Positions 29,960 through 43,025 of a stretch of DNA of 64,000 bases are shown in pieces. The notes beneath the pieces were generated by a model. The model was given only the letters and a program-made list of their open reading frames with translations. It made no database searches and was not told where the DNA came from. The first letter of the stretch is position 1. Each line of letters opens with the position of its first letter. The DNA is taken from contig JADCBP010000012.1 of assembly GCA_020253445.1 (NCBI GenBank), positions 1-64,000 on the forward strand, in the 5' to 3' direction. This DNA comes from Methylobacterium sp. Its GTDB lineage: Bacteria; Pseudomonadota; Alphaproteobacteria; Rhizobiales; Beijerinckiaceae. Made by a program: the position numbers and the translations under genes.

Positions 29960-30030
29960 GCCGCGAACATGGCGAAGGTCGCCGGCCTTGTCACGCCCGA
30001 TAGCAGAACGGAGCCAGAAGACCCCGCCAG

Positions 30031-30078
30031 AACATTTTCCGGCCAAGGGCTCACCGCTTGGCCGTCAGAAAATGCGAC
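30031..30078. repeat. Divergent RIME-like hairpin after lpd
   Basis: CATTTTC and GAAAATG form the outer stem; CGGCCAAG and CTTGGCCG form the inner stem with a different loop (GGCTCACC). It lies between the lpd stop and the DUF1624 start and might also act in 3'-end formation of the suc transcript. Confidence 0.65.
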
Positions 30079-30095
30079 GATGCCAAATCGAGCGA

Positions 30096-31493
30096 TCACA
30101 TATGGATCTGCCGCTTTTCCACGGCCATGGCGGCTTCCTTCACCGCCTCGCTCATGGTCGGGTGAGCGTGGCAGGTGCGGGCAAGGTCTTCCGAGGAGCC
30201 GCCGAATTCCATCAGCACCGCCGCCTCGTGGATCATCTCGCCGGCACCCGCGCCGATGATATGCACGCCGAGCACACGGTCAGTCGCCTTGTCGGCGAGC
30301 ACCTTCACGAAGCCATCCGTGGCGCGGTTGGCGCGCGCGCGGCCATTCGCCGTGAAGGGGAACTTGCCCACGTTGTAGGCAACATTCGCGGCCTTGAGCT
30401 CTTCCTCGCTTCTTCCCACCGAAGCGACTTCCGGGAAGGTGTAGACCACACCGGGGATCACGTCGTAATTCACGTGGCCCGCCTTGCCCGCGAGGATTTC
30501 CGCCACCGCGACACCCTCATCCTCGGCCTTGTGGGCGAGCATCGGCCCGCGCACGACATCGCCGATGGCGTAGATGCCCGGCACGTTGGTCTCGAAATGG
30601 TGGCCGATGGTCACGCGGCCGCGCTCCATCGCGACGCCCAGGGCCTCAAGGCCCAGGCCATCCGTGTTCGGGCGGCGGCCGATGGCGACGAGCACCACAT
30701 CGGCCTTCACCTCTTCAGCCGCACCGCCCGCCGCGGGCTCGACCGAAAGCGTCACGCCATCCTTGCCGGTCTTCGCAGCCGTCACTTTCTTGCCGAGGTG
30801 GAACTTGAAGCCCTGCTTCTCGAGAATGCGCTGCATCTGCTTGGCGACCTCGCCATCCATGCCCGGCAGGATGCGATCGAGATATTCGATGACCTCGACC
30901 TTCGCGCCGAGCCGGCCCCAGACGGAGCCCATCTCAAGGCCGATGACGCCCGCGCCGATCACCACCAGCTTGCCCGGAACCTTGGAAAGCTCTAGCGCTC
31001 CGGTGGAGGTGACGATCTGTTTCTCGTCCACTGTCACGTTCGGCAGGTTCGCCGATTCCGAGCCCGTGGCGATCACGATGTTCCTGGTCTCCAGCACCTG
31101 CGTGGAGCCATCCTCGGCCTGCACCTGAACTTTGCCGGCGGAAAGAATCGTGCCGAGCCCATGGAAGGCCTCGACCTTGTTCTTCTTCAAGAGGAAGCCG
31201 ACGCCGTTCACATTGGCATCCACCGTCTCCTGCTTGTGCTTCATCATGGCGGCGAGGTTCAGTTTGGGGGCAGGCACGTCGATGCCGAGCGCCGCGAAGC
31301 CGTGCCCTGCCTCATGGAACATCTCGGAAGCGTGCAGCATCGCCTTGGAGGGGATGCAGCCGACATTGAGGCAGGTGCCGCCATGCACTTTTCGCTTTTC
31401 CACCACGGCCACCTTGAGGCCGAGCTGGGCCGCGCGGATGGCACAGACATAGCCGCCGGGGCCGGTGCCGATGACGACGAGATCGTAGGACAT
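30096..31493 (-). CDS. lpd: Dihydrolipoyl dehydrogenase (E3 of the 2-oxoglutarate dehydrogenase complex)
   Basis: The flavoprotein has 465 residues and reoxidises dihydrolipoamide with NAD. It shows the FAD GxGxxG ([18 protein letters not shown]), the redox disulfide Cys41-Cys46 (CLNVGC), the NAD GxGxxG ([18 protein letters not shown]), and the C-terminal [13 protein letters not shown] with the catalytic His-Glu. It is the last gene of the suc cluster, 117 bases after sucB, with a palindromic repeat between. ATG 31493 gives the family start MSYDLVVIG. Confidence 0.95.
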   Translation of the reverse strand: MSYDLVVIGTGPGGYVCAIRAAQLGLKVAVVEKRKVHGGTCLNVGCIPSKAMLHASEMFHEAGHGFAALGIDVPAPKLNLAAMMKHKQETVDANVNGVGFLLKKNKVEAFHGLGTILSAGKVQVQAEDGSTQVLETRNIVIATGSESANLPNVTVDEKQIVTSTGALELSKVPGKLVVIGAGVIGLEMGSVWGRLGAKVEVIEYLDRILPGMDGEVAKQMQRILEKQGFKFHLGKKVTAAKTGKDGVTLSVEPAAGGAAEEVKADVVLVAIGRRPNTDGLGLEALGVAMERGRVTIGHHFETNVPGIYAIGDVVRGPMLAHKAEDEGVAVAEILAGKAGHVNYDVIPGVVYTFPEVASVGRSEEELKAANVAYNVGKFPFTANGRARANRATDGFVKVLADKATDRVLGVHIIGAGAGEMIHEAAVLMEFGGSSEDLARTCHAHPTMSEAVKEAAMAVEKRQIHM

Positions 31494-31510
31494 GGTTGGG
31501 TTCCACCTTG

Positions 31511-31594
31511 TCATCACCGGGCTTGACCCGATGATCCAGCAAGAATTGTCGAAGGGCGAATGTCATGGATCGCCGGGTCAAGCCCGGCGATGAT
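31511..31594. repeat. Intergenic inverted repeat between sucB and lpd
   Basis: CCGGGCTTGACCCG on the left is mirrored by CGGGTCAAGCCCGG on the right, with flanking ATGATCCA and TGGATCG. This GGGTCAAGCCCGG class is a common alphaproteobacterial intergenic palindrome, distinct from the RIME-like family. It could form a long hairpin in the transcript between sucB and lpd and adjust lpd expression. Confidence 0.75.
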
Positions 31595-31610
31595 AAAGTC
31601 CGTCAAGAAA

Positions 31611-32822
31611 TCACAGATCCATCACGAGGCGAGACGGGTCTTCGAGGCATTCCTTCACGCGCACCAGGAAGGTCACGGCTTCCTTGCCGTCGACGATGCG
31701 GTGATCGTAGGAGAGCGCGAGATACATCATCGGGCGGACCTCGATCTTGCCGCCGATGACCACGGGCCGCTCCTGAATCTTGTGCATGCCGAGAATGCCG
31801 GATTGCGGGGCGTTGAGGATCGGGGTCGACATCAGCGAACCATAGATGCCGCCATTGGTGATGGTGAAGGTGCCGCCCGCCATCTCCTCGATCTTGAGCT
31901 GGCCTTCGCGCGCGCGCTTGCCGAAATCGGCAATGGCCTTCTCGATGCCGGCGAGGCCGAGATGATCCGCATCGCGCAGCACAGGCACGACGAGGCCCTT
32001 GTCGGTGCCGACGGCAATGCCGACATGGTAATAGTTCTTGTAGATGATGTCGGTGCCGTCGATCTCGGCATTGACACCCGGCAGTTCCTTCAGCGCCTGC
32101 ACGCAGGCTTTGACGAAGAAACCCATGAAGCCGAGCTTCACGCCGTGCTTCTTCTCGAAGAGATCCTTGTACTGGTTGCGCAGGCTCATCACGCCGCTCA
32201 TGTCAACCTCGTTGAAGGTCGTGAGCATCGCGGCACTGTTCTGGCTTTCCTTCAGGCGCCGCGCGATGGTCTGGCGCAGCTTCGTCATCTTCACGCGCTC
32301 TTCGCGGGAGGCATCCGACGGGGCGGAAGCCGCGCGGGGAGCCGCCGGAGCGGCGGGCGTCGGAGCCGGGGCGGGGTTCGCCAGCGCGCGAAGCACATCT
32401 TCCTTCAGCACCTGGCCGCGCTTGCCCGAGCCGGCCTCGACCGCAACACCGGTCTCGGCCATCAGCTTCGCGGCGGAAGGTGCCGGCGGCATGGAGGTCG
32501 CGGCCGCCGGAGCTGCTACAGCGGCAGCCGGGGCCGGGGCGGCGGCCTTCGGCTTTTCGGCCGGGGCGACCGCAGCTGCGGCGCCGCCGGCGGCGATGGA
32601 GCCGAGCAGCGCATTGACGCCGACGGTCTCGCCTTCCTTCGCGACGATCTCGGCCAAAGTGCCGGCTGCCGGCGCATTCACTTCGAGCGTCACCTTGTCG
32701 GTCTCGAGTTCCAGCAAGGGTTCATCCGCCTTCACGGCATCGCCCGGCTTCTTGAACCACTTGCCGATCGTGGCTTCCGAGACGCTCTCGCCGAGGGTGG
32801 GAACGCGGATTTCGGTGCTCAT
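31611..32822 (-). CDS. sucB: Dihydrolipoyllysine succinyltransferase (E2 of 2-oxoglutarate dehydrogenase)
   Basis: The product is 403 residues. The lipoyl domain (1-75) has its lipoylated Lys43 in [12 protein letters not shown]. An Ala/Pro linker follows, then the E1/E3-binding domain (about 112-148, [12 protein letters not shown]), a second linker and the acyltransferase core with catalytic SYDHRIVDG (His374, Asp378). It transfers succinyl from lipoate to CoA. ATG 32822 has AAGG upstream. It lies 35 bases after sucA. Confidence 0.96.
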   Translation of the reverse strand: MSTEIRVPTLGESVSEATIGKWFKKPGDAVKADEPLLELETDKVTLEVNAPAAGTLAEIVAKEGETVGVNALLGSIAAGGAAAAVAPAEKPKAAAPAPAAAVAAPAAATSMPPAPSAAKLMAETGVAVEAGSGKRGQVLKEDVLRALANPAPAPTPAAPAAPRAASAPSDASREERVKMTKLRQTIARRLKESQNSAAMLTTFNEVDMSGVMSLRNQYKDLFEKKHGVKLGFMGFFVKACVQALKELPGVNAEIDGTDIIYKNYYHVGIAVGTDKGLVVPVLRDADHLGLAGIEKAIADFGKRAREGQLKIEEMAGGTFTITNGGIYGSLMSTPILNAPQSGILGMHKIQERPVVIGGKIEVRPMMYLALSYDHRIVDGKEAVTFLVRVKECLEDPSRLVMDL

Positions 32823-32857
32823 GGGACAGGGACCTTCTTGAACGGAAAATGCGAGGA

Positions 32858-35734
32858 TCAGGCTGCAAACGCGTCGTTGAGGAACGCGTTCACCTGCTCG
32901 AGATGCTTCGACATCTGACCCACGGCCGTGGAGGCCGCGGCCGGGCGGCCGGCATAGCGGGCGCGGGTGGAAGATGCGCCGACCTGCTGGAGCGCCCATT
33001 CGAGATAGGGCTCCACGAAGGTCCAGCTGCCCATGTTCTTGGGCTCTTCCTGGCACCACACCACATCCGCCTTCTTGAAGCGGGCAAGTTCGGTCGCGAC
33101 CGACTTCATCGGGAACGGATAGAGCTGTTCCACGCGCAGCAGGTAGATATCGTCGATGCCGCGCTTCTCGCGCTCCTCGAGCAGGTCGAAATAGACCTTG
33201 CCCGAGCACAGGATGACGCGACGGATCTTGGCATCCGCCTTCAATTTCGTGGTCGAGCGGCCGAATTCCGCGTCATCCTTCAGGATTCGATGGAACGAGG
33301 TGCCACCCGCGAGATCCACGAGATCGGAGATGCAGCGCTTGTGGCGCAGCAGGCTCTTTGGAGTCATCAAGATGAGCGGCTTCCTGAAATCGCGTTTCAG
33401 TTGCCGGCGCAGAACATGAAAGTAGTTCGCCGGCGTGGTGCAGTTCGCGACCTGCATGTTGTCTTCCGCGCAGAGCTGCAGGAAGCGCTCGAGGCGGGCC
33501 GAGGAATGCTCCGGGCCCTGCCCCTCATAGCCATGGGGCAGCAGGCAGACGAGGCCGCTCATGCGCAGCCACTTGCGCTCCCCGCTCGAGATGAACTGGT
33601 CGAACAAAACCTGGGCGCCATTGGCGAAGTCACCGAACTGCGCTTCCCAGCAGGTCAGAGCATTGGGCTCGGAGAGGCTGTAGCCATATTCGAAGCCGAG
33701 CACGGCCTCTTCCGAGAGCATCGAGTTGATGACCTCGTATTTCGCCTGGCCCGCCTGCACATGGTTGAGCGGGGTGTAGCGCGCCTCGGTCTCCTGGTCG
33801 ATCAGCACGGAATGGCGCTGGGAGAAGGTGCCGCGCTCGCAATCCTGCCCCGATAGGCGCACGCGATGCCCCTCGGCAACGAGGCTGCCGAAGGCCAGAG
33901 CCTCGCCCATGGCCCAGTCGATTCCGGTGCCGGTCTCGATCATCTTCCGGCGGTTGTCGAGGAAGCGCTGGATGGTCTTGTGGATGTTGAAGCCATCCGG
34001 AACCTTGGTGATCGCGTAGCCGATCTCCTTCAGGCGCTCGCTCTCGATGCCGGTCAGGCCGCGGCGCGGATCATCATCGCTTTCCTTGGTCGAGGTGAGG
34101 CCCGCCCACTTGCCATCGAGCCAATCGGCCTTGTTGGGCTTGTAGGCCTGGCCGGCCTCGAATTCGGCCTCGAGACGACGGCGCCAATCGGCCTTCATCT
34201 TCTCGACCTCGCCATCGGTGACGACGCCCTCGGCCACAAGCTTCCTGGCATACATCTCGAGCGTCGAGACATGACCGCGGATGTTCTTGTACATCAGCGG
34301 CTGGGTGAAGCCCGGCTCGTCGCCTTCATTGTGGCCGAAGCGGCGATAGCACCACATGTCGATCACGACCGGGCGCTGGAACTTCATGCGGAATTCGGTC
34401 GCGACCTTCGCGGCGAACACCACCGCTTCCGGGTCGTCGCCATTGACGTGGAAGATCGGCGCTTCCACCATCTTCGCCACGTCGGAGGGATAAGGCGAGG
34501 AGCGCGAATAGCGCGGATAGGTGGTGAAACCGATCTGGTTGTTGATGATGAAATGCACCGAGCCACCCGTGCGGTGGCCCTTGAGGCCCGAGAGGCCAAA
34601 GCATTCCGCCACGACGCCCTGGCCCGCGAAGGCCGCATCGCCATGCAGCAGCAGCGGGAGAACCGCGCGGCGATCATCGGGCGGGCAGCCATGCTGGTCC
34701 TGCTTCGCGCGGACCTTGCCCAGCACCACCGGGTTGACGATTTCAAGGTGCGAGGGGTTCGGCGTGAGCGACAGATGGACGTTGTTGCCATCGAAAGTGC
34801 GATCGGAAGACGCGCCGAGATGGTATTTCACGTCGCCCGAACCTTCCACGTCGTCGGGCGCGAAGGAGCCGCCCTTGAACTCGTGGAACAAAGCGCGATG
34901 CGGCTTGCCCATCACCTGGGTGAGCACATTGAGACGGCCGCGATGGGCCATGCCCAGCACGATATCCTTCACCCCGAGATTGCCGCCGCGCTTGATGATC
35001 TGCTCGAGCGCCGGGATGAGGCTCTCGCCGCCATCCAGGCCGAAGCGCTTGGTGCCGGTGAACTTCACATCGAGGAACTTCTCGAAGCCCTCGGCCTCCA
35101 CCAGCTTGTTCAGGATGGCGCGCTTGCCCTCGCGGGTAAAGGTGATCTCCTTGTCCGGACCCTCGATGCGCTCCTGCAGCCAGCTCTTCGCGGCCGGATC
35201 GGAGATGTGCATGAACTCGTAGCCGATGGTTTCGCAGTAGGTGCGGCGCAGGATCGCCAGCATCTCGCGGATCGTCGCGAATTCGAGGCCCAGCACGTTG
35301 TCGATGAAGATCTTGCGATCCCAATCCGCTTCCGTGAAGCCGTAGGAAGAGGGGTGCAGTTCCTCGTGGTCCTTGCGCGGCTCCATGCCGAGCGGGTCGA
35401 GGTTCGCATGCAGATGCCCGCGCATGCGATAGGCGCGGATCATCATCAGGGCATGGACGGAATCGCGCGCGGCGCGGATGAGATCGGCCTCCGAGAGCGC
35501 CGGCGCACCCCTGGCGGCAGCAGCCTCCGACTTGCCCTTCAGCTTGTCCGAGACGACCTTCTCGACCGCGCCCCAATTGCCGTCCAGCGCCGAGATCAGC
35601 TCGCCATTGACCTGCGGCGGCCAGTTCTTCCGCGCCCAGGAGGGGCCGGGCGTCTCTTCGCCGGCGAGGCTTTCGAGATAGGCCGTGTTGCCCGCCGAAA
35701 GCGCCGAGAGATCAATTCCGCTTTTGTCATCCAT
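32858..35734 (-). CDS. sucA: 2-oxoglutarate dehydrogenase E1 component
   Basis: The ThDP-dependent decarboxylase has 958 residues. It shows the N-terminal helper segment ([18 protein letters not shown]), [11 protein letters not shown], the ThDP region [12 protein letters not shown] to INNQIGFTT, and [18 protein letters not shown], all typical of SucA. It feeds succinyl groups to SucB. The start ATG 35734 (MDDKSGIDL) is preferred to the longer frame at 35827, which overlaps sucD. It follows sucD by about 90 bases. Confidence 0.96.
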   Translation of the reverse strand: MDDKSGIDLSALSAGNTAYLESLAGEETPGPSWARKNWPPQVNGELISALDGNWGAVEKVVSDKLKGKSEAAAARGAPALSEADLIRAARDSVHALMMIRAYRMRGHLHANLDPLGMEPRKDHEELHPSSYGFTEADWDRKIFIDNVLGLEFATIREMLAILRRTYCETIGYEFMHISDPAAKSWLQERIEGPDKEITFTREGKRAILNKLVEAEGFEKFLDVKFTGTKRFGLDGGESLIPALEQIIKRGGNLGVKDIVLGMAHRGRLNVLTQVMGKPHRALFHEFKGGSFAPDDVEGSGDVKYHLGASSDRTFDGNNVHLSLTPNPSHLEIVNPVVLGKVRAKQDQHGCPPDDRRAVLPLLLHGDAAFAGQGVVAECFGLSGLKGHRTGGSVHFIINNQIGFTTYPRYSRSSPYPSDVAKMVEAPIFHVNGDDPEAVVFAAKVATEFRMKFQRPVVIDMWCYRRFGHNEGDEPGFTQPLMYKNIRGHVSTLEMYARKLVAEGVVTDGEVEKMKADWRRRLEAEFEAGQAYKPNKADWLDGKWAGLTSTKESDDDPRRGLTGIESERLKEIGYAITKVPDGFNIHKTIQRFLDNRRKMIETGTGIDWAMGEALAFGSLVAEGHRVRLSGQDCERGTFSQRHSVLIDQETEARYTPLNHVQAGQAKYEVINSMLSEEAVLGFEYGYSLSEPNALTCWEAQFGDFANGAQVLFDQFISSGERKWLRMSGLVCLLPHGYEGQGPEHSSARLERFLQLCAEDNMQVANCTTPANYFHVLRRQLKRDFRKPLILMTPKSLLRHKRCISDLVDLAGGTSFHRILKDDAEFGRSTTKLKADAKIRRVILCSGKVYFDLLEEREKRGIDDIYLLRVEQLYPFPMKSVATELARFKKADVVWCQEEPKNMGSWTFVEPYLEWALQQVGASSTRARYAGRPAAASTAVGQMSKHLEQVNAFLNDAFAA

Positions 35735-35823
35735 GGGTCCGTCCCCGTTCTTCGTCGACAAGGATAGAAAGTTCGTTCCGGGCCGGCGAATGCCGCCGAC
35801 GCCCGGAGCGGTTGAGGTGAAGA

Positions 35824-36711
35824 TCACTTGCCCTTCAGCACCTCGACGAGGGTTTTTCCAAGGCGCGCCGGCGACGGCGAGACGCGGATGCCCGCTTCTT
35901 CCATCGCGGCGATCTTGTCTTCCGCGCCGCCCTTGCCGCCGGCGATGATCGCGCCGGCATGGCCCATGCGGCGGCCCGGAGGCGCCGTGCGGCCCGCGAT
36001 GAAGCCCACCATCGGCTTCTTGCGGCCGCGTTTTGCCTCATCCTTGATGAACTGCGCCGCATCTTCCTCGGCCGAGCCGCCGATTTCGCCGATCATGATG
36101 ATCGACTGCGTCTCGGGATCGGCGAGGAACTTCTCGAGCATGTCGATATATTCCGTGCCCTTCACCGGGTCGCCGCCGATGCCCACGGCGGTGGTCTGGC
36201 CGAGGCCTTCCTGCGTGGTCTGGAACACGGCCTCATAGGTCAGCGTGCCGGAGCGCGAGACGATGCCGACATTGCCTTGGCTGAAGATGTTGCCCGGCAT
36301 GATGCCGATCTTGCATTCGCCGGCGGTCATCACGCCGGGGCAGTTCGGGCCGATGAGGCGCGACTTCGAGCCATCGAGCGCGCGCTTCACCTTGATCATG
36401 TCCTGCACCGGAATGCCTTCCGTGATGCAGACGATGAGCGGGATTTCCGCCTGGATCGCCTCGCAGATCGCATCCGCCGCGCCCGGCGGGGGCACGTAGA
36501 TCACGCTCGCATCGGCGCCCGTCTTGTCACGCGCTTCGGCGACCGTGTCGAACACCGGAAGGCCGAGATGGGTGGAACCGCCTTTGCCCGGCGAGGTGCC
36601 GCCGACCATTCTGGTGCCATAGGCGATCGCCTGTTCGGAGTGGAAGGTCCCGTTCTTGCCGGTGAAACCCTGGCAGATGACCTTGGTATTCGCGTTGATG
36701 AGAATGGCCAC
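35824..36711 (-). CDS. sucD: Succinyl-CoA synthetase alpha subunit
   Basis: The product is 295 residues. It shows the CoA-binding N-terminus ([20 protein letters not shown]), [21 protein letters not shown] and the phosphohistidine loop [13 protein letters not shown]. With SucC it converts succinyl-CoA to succinate with ATP or GTP formation. The start is GTG 36711 with GGAG upstream. Normally sucD follows sucC almost directly; here a 432-base foreign-looking gene separates them. Confidence 0.95.
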   Translation of the reverse strand: MAILINANTKVICQGFTGKNGTFHSEQAIAYGTRMVGGTSPGKGGSTHLGLPVFDTVAEARDKTGADASVIYVPPPGAADAICEAIQAEIPLIVCITEGIPVQDMIKVKRALDGSKSRLIGPNCPGVMTAGECKIGIMPGNIFSQGNVGIVSRSGTLTYEAVFQTTQEGLGQTTAVGIGGDPVKGTEYIDMLEKFLADPETQSIIMIGEIGGSAEEDAAQFIKDEAKRGRKKPMVGFIAGRTAPPGRRMGHAGAIIAGGKGGAEDKIAAMEEAGIRVSPSPARLGKTLVEVLKGK

Positions 36712-36723
36712 TTTGCTCTCCAG

Positions 36724-37155
36724 TCAGCCAGTTTTCTGACAGTCAGCAGCATAAATACTCAGCTGTATTTCACCGCTAAGCATTTTTACTTCGCTGACAT
36801 AAACCATACGAAATCTTGAGTTGACGACATTTATGTAAAACTTTTGTTCTACATTTTCACTTTTGCCACGAAGAACTATTGCATTGCCTCCATTGACGAC
36901 AATCGATTCGTCAATTTTTCTTTCGACTATGCCCTCCGCCGATTCGAAAAAGGCTCTAAATAGACCTCGGCTCGACGAAACAACGAAACGGTAGGAGCCG
37001 TTTAGCAATGCGTCAGGACGTAGCTCTGCAGGGCGCAATTCAGTGGCAATAAAGGTAGAATACCCATTCATCGCGCCGCACTTGATACTTAACTCGGCTG
37101 CACAAGCAGCCGAACCAAGAAACCAAAAACTAGCAAGAATGAGTAAGCCCCTCAT
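36724..37155 (-). CDS. Hypothetical secreted protein inserted between sucC and sucD
   Basis: The product is 143 residues of unknown family. Residues 1-19 form a clear signal peptide ([17 protein letters not shown]). The mature part is beta-rich with no recognised motif and has cysteines only near both ends (Cys26 and Cys139), which could form one disulfide. The DNA is visibly AT-rich against its GC-rich neighbours and uses codons such as ata, aga and tta-type rarely seen around it, which points to transfer. It sits 8 bases after sucC and 12 before sucD on the same strand with no good SD, so it is likely translated by coupling. A fortuitous ORF is unlikely given the signal peptide and full use of the gap. 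Confidence 0.65.
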   Translation of the reverse strand: MRGLLILASFWFLGSAACAAELSIKCGAMNGYSTFIATELRPAELRPDALLNGSYRFVVSSSRGLFRAFFESAEGIVERKIDESIVVNGGNAIVLRGKSENVEQKFYINVVNSRFRMVYVSEVKMLSGEIQLSIYAADCQKTG

Positions 37156-37163
37156 TTAAACGC

Positions 37164-38357
<1,194 letters not shown>

Positions 38358-38447
38358 GGGTAATTCCTTCGGAGTGGCATTCGGCAATGGGCGTGTTGCG
38401 ACCGGGCTTTGCGCGAGCGAGAGACCGGCCGCCTCCTCCCGCCCGCC

Positions 38448-39770
<1,323 letters not shown>

Positions 39771-40361
39771 CTATTTCCGGGCGCCCAAGGCTCGGATGAC
39801 CGCGCGGATGACCCTGTCACGACGCGCATCGGAGGATGGATCGTCGCCGGCGAGCAGCACGGCACGCGCATCGACGAAGCGATGCGCGAGATCGAGCGCC
39901 AGCTGCGCCGAGCGGCGCGCCTCGCTGCCAGCGAGGAGCCGGGTGGAAATACCCTCCTCCACGATGCGCCCCACCTGCTGGGTGATGCGCTGGCGATGCC
40001 GCGCGGGCTCTTCCGCTTCCGTTTCGGGCTCCGCCAGCAGCCGGAAGATCGCGGGGTCATCCCGCAGGGTTTCGGCATAGGCGCGCGAGAGGGTCGCGAA
40101 ATAGCGCTCCAGCTTGTCATCCGCCGGGTCCGGCCCCTCGACAATCTCGCCCAGGCGCTGCTCGAGGCCCTTCAGCCAGCCATTCAGTACGGCATCGATC
40201 AGGCCCGTCTTGTCCGGAAAATGCCGGTAGACATTCGCGTGGCTCATGCCGAGCCCGTTCGCGACATGCAAAACGGTCATCCGGCGCGGGCCGATCTTGC
40301 GGATTTCCGCCGTGGCCGCGGCGATCAGGCGTGATCGCGTGGCTTCCGGCGCGCGGCTCAT
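39771..40361 (-). CDS. TetR family transcriptional regulator
   Basis: The product is 196 residues. The N-terminal HTH (about 10-56) reads RSRLIAAATAEIRKIGPRRMTVLHVANGLGMSHANVYRHFPDK, the classic TetR pattern with YRHFPDK. The C-terminal ligand domain is non-specific. ATG 40361 overlaps the zapE stop by 4 bases (ATGA), so the two are cotranscribed and coupled. Its targets are unknown; neighbours mdh and zapE are plausible but unproven. Confidence 0.87.
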   Translation of the reverse strand: MSRAPEATRSRLIAAATAEIRKIGPRRMTVLHVANGLGMSHANVYRHFPDKTGLIDAVLNGWLKGLEQRLGEIVEGPDPADDKLERYFATLSRAYAETLRDDPAIFRLLAEPETEAEEPARHRQRITQQVGRIVEEGISTRLLAGSEARRSAQLALDLAHRFVDARAVLLAGDDPSSDARRDRVIRAVIRALGARK

Positions 40362-41533
40362 GTCTCGACGAGCCCCGTGGAATTGCCGCTCGCCTCGCTG
40401 TCAGCCCGGCCATGCGGGAGCGCGAGATAGCTCTCGGATTGCATTTCCGTGAGACGCGAGACCGTGCGGTCGAATTCGAAAGCCTCGTGGCCCAATTCAG
40501 CCTTGTAGAGCTTGTCCGGCATGGCCGCCGCCGAACAGATCAGCTTCACGTGATGCTCGTAGAGAATGTCGATCAGCGTGATGAAGCGCTTTGCCTCGTT
40601 GCGCCGCTCGAAAGTGAGGCGGGGGATATTCTCGAGGATCACCGTGTGGAAATTCCGTGCGATCGCGAGGAAATCCAGCGATCCGAGCGGGCGCGCGCAG
40701 AGTTCGTCGAATGTGAAACGGCCAACACCGCCTGCCGCCCGCTCCACCACCAATTCGCGCCCGCCGAGATCGAAGACCTGCCTCTGCACCCGCGCGCCGG
40801 CCGAGAGATCGGCGAAAGCCTGTTCCAGCGCCTCCTCCGAGGCCATGCCGGCCGGGGCGTGATAGACCTTGCGCCCCTGCAGCTTCTCCATCCGGAAATC
40901 CGTGCGGGCATCGAGCCGGATGATGTCGAGCCGGTTCTGGATCAATGTCACGAAGGGCAGGAAGAGCGAACGGTTGAGGCCGTTCTCATAGAGCCGGGCA
41001 GGCTCCACATTGGAGGTCGCGATGAGCACCACGCCACGCGCGAACAAGGCCTCGAAGAGCCGCCCGAGGATCATCGCATCGGCGATATCCGTCACCGAGA
41101 ATTCGTCGAAGCAGAGCACCCAGCTTTCCTCGGCGAGTTGCTCGGCCACCGGAACGATGGGATCGCCACCCTTCACCTCGCCGGTTTTCAGTTTCTGGCG
41201 ATAGGCGTGGATGCGCGCATGCACATCGGCCATGAAGGCGTGGAAATGCGCGCGCCTCTTGCGCCTCACGCCGAGACTGTCATGGAAGAGATCCATCAGC
41301 ATGGTCTTGCCGCGCCCCACGGAACCCCACAGGTAGAGGCCCTTCAGCGGCTCCGGCTTTGCCTTGCGCCCGAAAAGCCAGCCTAGGGCCGATCCCTTGC
41401 GCGCCAAGCGATGGGCTTCCAGCCGTTCGGCCAACTGGTCCAGCTTCGCAACGATGCGGGCCTGGGCCGGATCGGCCTCGAGGCGGCCTTCGGCGACAAG
41501 AGCCTGATAGCGCGTTTTGACGGGACCGGGCAT
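40358..41533 (-). CDS. zapE: Cell division protein ZapE (AFG1-like ATPase)
   Basis: The product is a 391-residue AAA+-type ATPase with Walker A GSVGRGKT (70-77), Walker B VLCFDEFSVTD and LIATSNVEPARLY as sensor 1. In E. coli ZapE binds FtsZ, and the mitochondrial homologue LACE1/AFG1 aids respiratory complex turnover. It is commonly next to mdh in alphaproteobacteria, as here. ATG 41533 (MPGPVKTRYQAL) is chosen; the longer frame runs into a repeat. Confidence 0.92.
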   Translation of the reverse strand: MPGPVKTRYQALVAEGRLEADPAQARIVAKLDQLAERLEAHRLARKGSALGWLFGRKAKPEPLKGLYLWGSVGRGKTMLMDLFHDSLGVRRKRRAHFHAFMADVHARIHAYRQKLKTGEVKGGDPIVPVAEQLAEESWVLCFDEFSVTDIADAMILGRLFEALFARGVVLIATSNVEPARLYENGLNRSLFLPFVTLIQNRLDIIRLDARTDFRMEKLQGRKVYHAPAGMASEEALEQAFADLSAGARVQRQVFDLGGRELVVERAAGGVGRFTFDELCARPLGSLDFLAIARNFHTVILENIPRLTFERRNEAKRFITLIDILYEHHVKLICSAAAMPDKLYKAELGHEAFEFDRTVSRLTEMQSESYLALPHGRADSEASGNSTGLVET

Positions 41534-41557
41534 GGCAATTCCTGAACGATCCGCCTT

Positions 41558-41663
41558 GAGAGCGCAAACCGATCTGATCGAATCAGATCCTGCGCTCACT
41601 CTTCTTGTTTTCGCATCCGCTTTTTCCGCCAACCTTTATACACTTGGCGGGCGGATGCTTTAG
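41558..41663. repeat. RIME-like repeat, subtype B (inverted copy)
   Basis: This is the reverse-complement of the 28851-28959 element: GCATCCGC / GCGGATGC outer stem with GCCAA / TTGGC-type inner stem, plus a GATCTGAT/ATCAGATC hairpin. It lies just upstream of zapE. Confidence 0.82.
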
Positions 41664-41730
41664 GGCAGAACGCTCGGCCTGCAAAGAGACGAGAGATCAC
41701 TCGGTTCGCAAGATCATCTGGCCCGCAAGA

Positions 41731-42402
41731 TCATTTGGACATCGAGACCGGCGCGCCGGAGCGCGTGGAAACGCCGGAGAAGCTGCCATCGCCCGCTTGC
41801 CGCAGGCGTGCGACCACCGCGCCCCCGGATTCATACAGGATCACCTCCGATCCGCTGAGCTCCCAGGCGTTGACGCGCTGCAATTCGGTCGCTCGGCAGC
41901 CATTCGTGCCGGCGCCATAGAGATCGAGCTTCGGCGCGCTGGAAAGCGTGATGCGGCAACGATTCCCGGCGGCTTCCATCAGCGACCAGTTGCCGGTCAC
42001 GCTCGACCGGCTCGGCGCAACGGCGGGAGCGGTGGGCGTCGTCGGTGCCGTGGCCACGCGCGGCAGGTTGCCCGGCGCGGTGGCCACACCGCTCTGCACG
42101 GGCTGCGTACCCGGTGCCGATGGCAGGCCGGTCGTCAGGCTCGGCGAGGGCGGCGGCGAAAGCGGCGCGGTTCCCGCCACGGCGCCTGCGCCCGGGGGCG
42201 GCGGCAGGGTCTGCGTATCCGCGTCATCAAGGCTGGGCGCGGCGGTGAGCGGTGGCGGCGGTGAGGCGGGCGTCGAGCGGGCCATCTGGCCGCCGCCGGG
42301 CCCGTAACCCCCGAACCTCTGGCTGGAATCGCAGGCGGCCAGCAAGGTCATCGGCGCCGCCATTGCCAGCGCGCGGAACAAGAACGGGGCCATATGCGCC
42401 AT
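41731..42402 (-). CDS. Outer-membrane lipoprotein with AprI/Inh domain (Omp19-like)
   Basis: The product is 223 residues. A lipoprotein signal with lipobox LLAAC (Cys24) is followed by a ~110-residue Pro/Ala/Ser-rich linker. The C-terminal domain (about 130-223) reads GNWSLMEAAGNRCRI ... WELSGSEVILYESGGAVVARL and ends SGAPVSMSK. This matches the Inh beta-barrel and closely parallels Brucella Omp19, an outer-membrane lipoprotein with protease-inhibitor activity. The two cysteines of the barrel are present. ATG 42402 has GGAGGG 4 bases upstream. Its neighbours are unrelated. Confidence 0.8.
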   Translation of the reverse strand: MAHMAPFLFRALAMAAPMTLLAACDSSQRFGGYGPGGGQMARSTPASPPPPLTAAPSLDDADTQTLPPPPGAGAVAGTAPLSPPPSPSLTTGLPSAPGTQPVQSGVATAPGNLPRVATAPTTPTAPAVAPSRSSVTGNWSLMEAAGNRCRITLSSAPKLDLYGAGTNGCRATELQRVNAWELSGSEVILYESGGAVVARLRQAGDGSFSGVSTRSGAPVSMSK

Positions 42403-42500
42403 GAAACCCTCCGGAAAGTCTCCGCGCCGGCCTGGAAGCATCGCGGAAACCCTCACTTCATGCGTTTTCCGATGAAAACGCTCTCGCCAGTCTCACTGGT

Positions 42501-42549
42501 TGCATTTTCTTCTCGCGAACCGGAATCCACTTCGCTTCAAAAATGCTCC
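42501..42549. repeat. Divergent RIME-like hairpin upstream of the MAPEG gene
   Basis: On the minus strand it reads GCATTTTT with GAAAATGC as outer stem and GCGAA with TTCGC as inner stem around GTGGATTCCGG. The central loop matches the other copies, but the inner stem differs with pairing kept. Confidence 0.7.
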
Positions 42550-42593
42550 AATCTGGATACCAAATCGTAAAACCAGAGAATCGAGGACAAAAA

Positions 42594-42977
42594 ATGGCTT
42601 TTTCATTCTGGATGCTGCTGGTCGCGGGGCTCCTGCCGTATATCACCGTGGGCTTCGCGAAGTTTTCCGCGCGGGGTTACGACAACCATCATCCCCGCCA
42701 ATGGGCTGCGGGTTTGCAGGGCCGGCAGGCGCGGGCCTATGCGGCACACCAGAACCATTTCGAATTCTTCCCGTTTTTCGCCGCGGCGGTCATCATCGCC
42801 GAGCTGCGCACGGGCGGCAGCAGCAGCGTGAACCTCCTCGCGATGACCGCGATTGGCGCGCGCATCGCCTATACCGCCTTTTATCTCACGGATCGGGCGA
42901 TTCTGCGATCGATCTGCTGGCTCATCGGCATGCTCTGCATCATCGCGCTGTTCGGAGCTGCCGCTGCCGGGAAATGA
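42594..42977 (+). CDS. MAPEG family membrane protein
   Basis: The product is 127 residues with four hydrophobic helices. Family features are AAHQNHFEFFPFFAAAVIIAE (the E/N-rich helix 2 of MAPEG proteins) and a following charged loop. Members include membrane glutathione transferases and related proteins of unknown function in bacteria. ATG 42594 has GAGG 8 bases upstream. It converges on sdhB with a shared terminator. Confidence 0.85.
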   Translation: MAFSFWMLLVAGLLPYITVGFAKFSARGYDNHHPRQWAAGLQGRQARAYAAHQNHFEFFPFFAAAVIIAELRTGGSSSVNLLAMTAIGARIAYTAFYLTDRAILRSICWLIGMLCIIALFGAAAAGK

Positions 42978-42978
42978 A

Positions 42979-43000
42979 AAAGCCTCCCTTGGGAGGCTTT
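42979..43000. terminator. Bidirectional rho-independent terminator
   Basis: AAAGCCTCCC and GGGAGGCTTT form a perfect 10-bp stem with a 2-base loop directly after the MAPEG stop and 26 bases beyond the sdhB stop. A- and T-rich flanks allow it to serve both strands. Confidence 0.85.
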
Positions 43001-43025
43001 CGCATTTCCAGAGGTGTCACGCGGC

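Noticed and set aside
29000-30046. Prophage or island between xerC and lpd
   Set aside because: A tyrosine recombinase next to repeats suggested this, but the recombinase has the XerC layout next to priA, and the following genes are ordinary.
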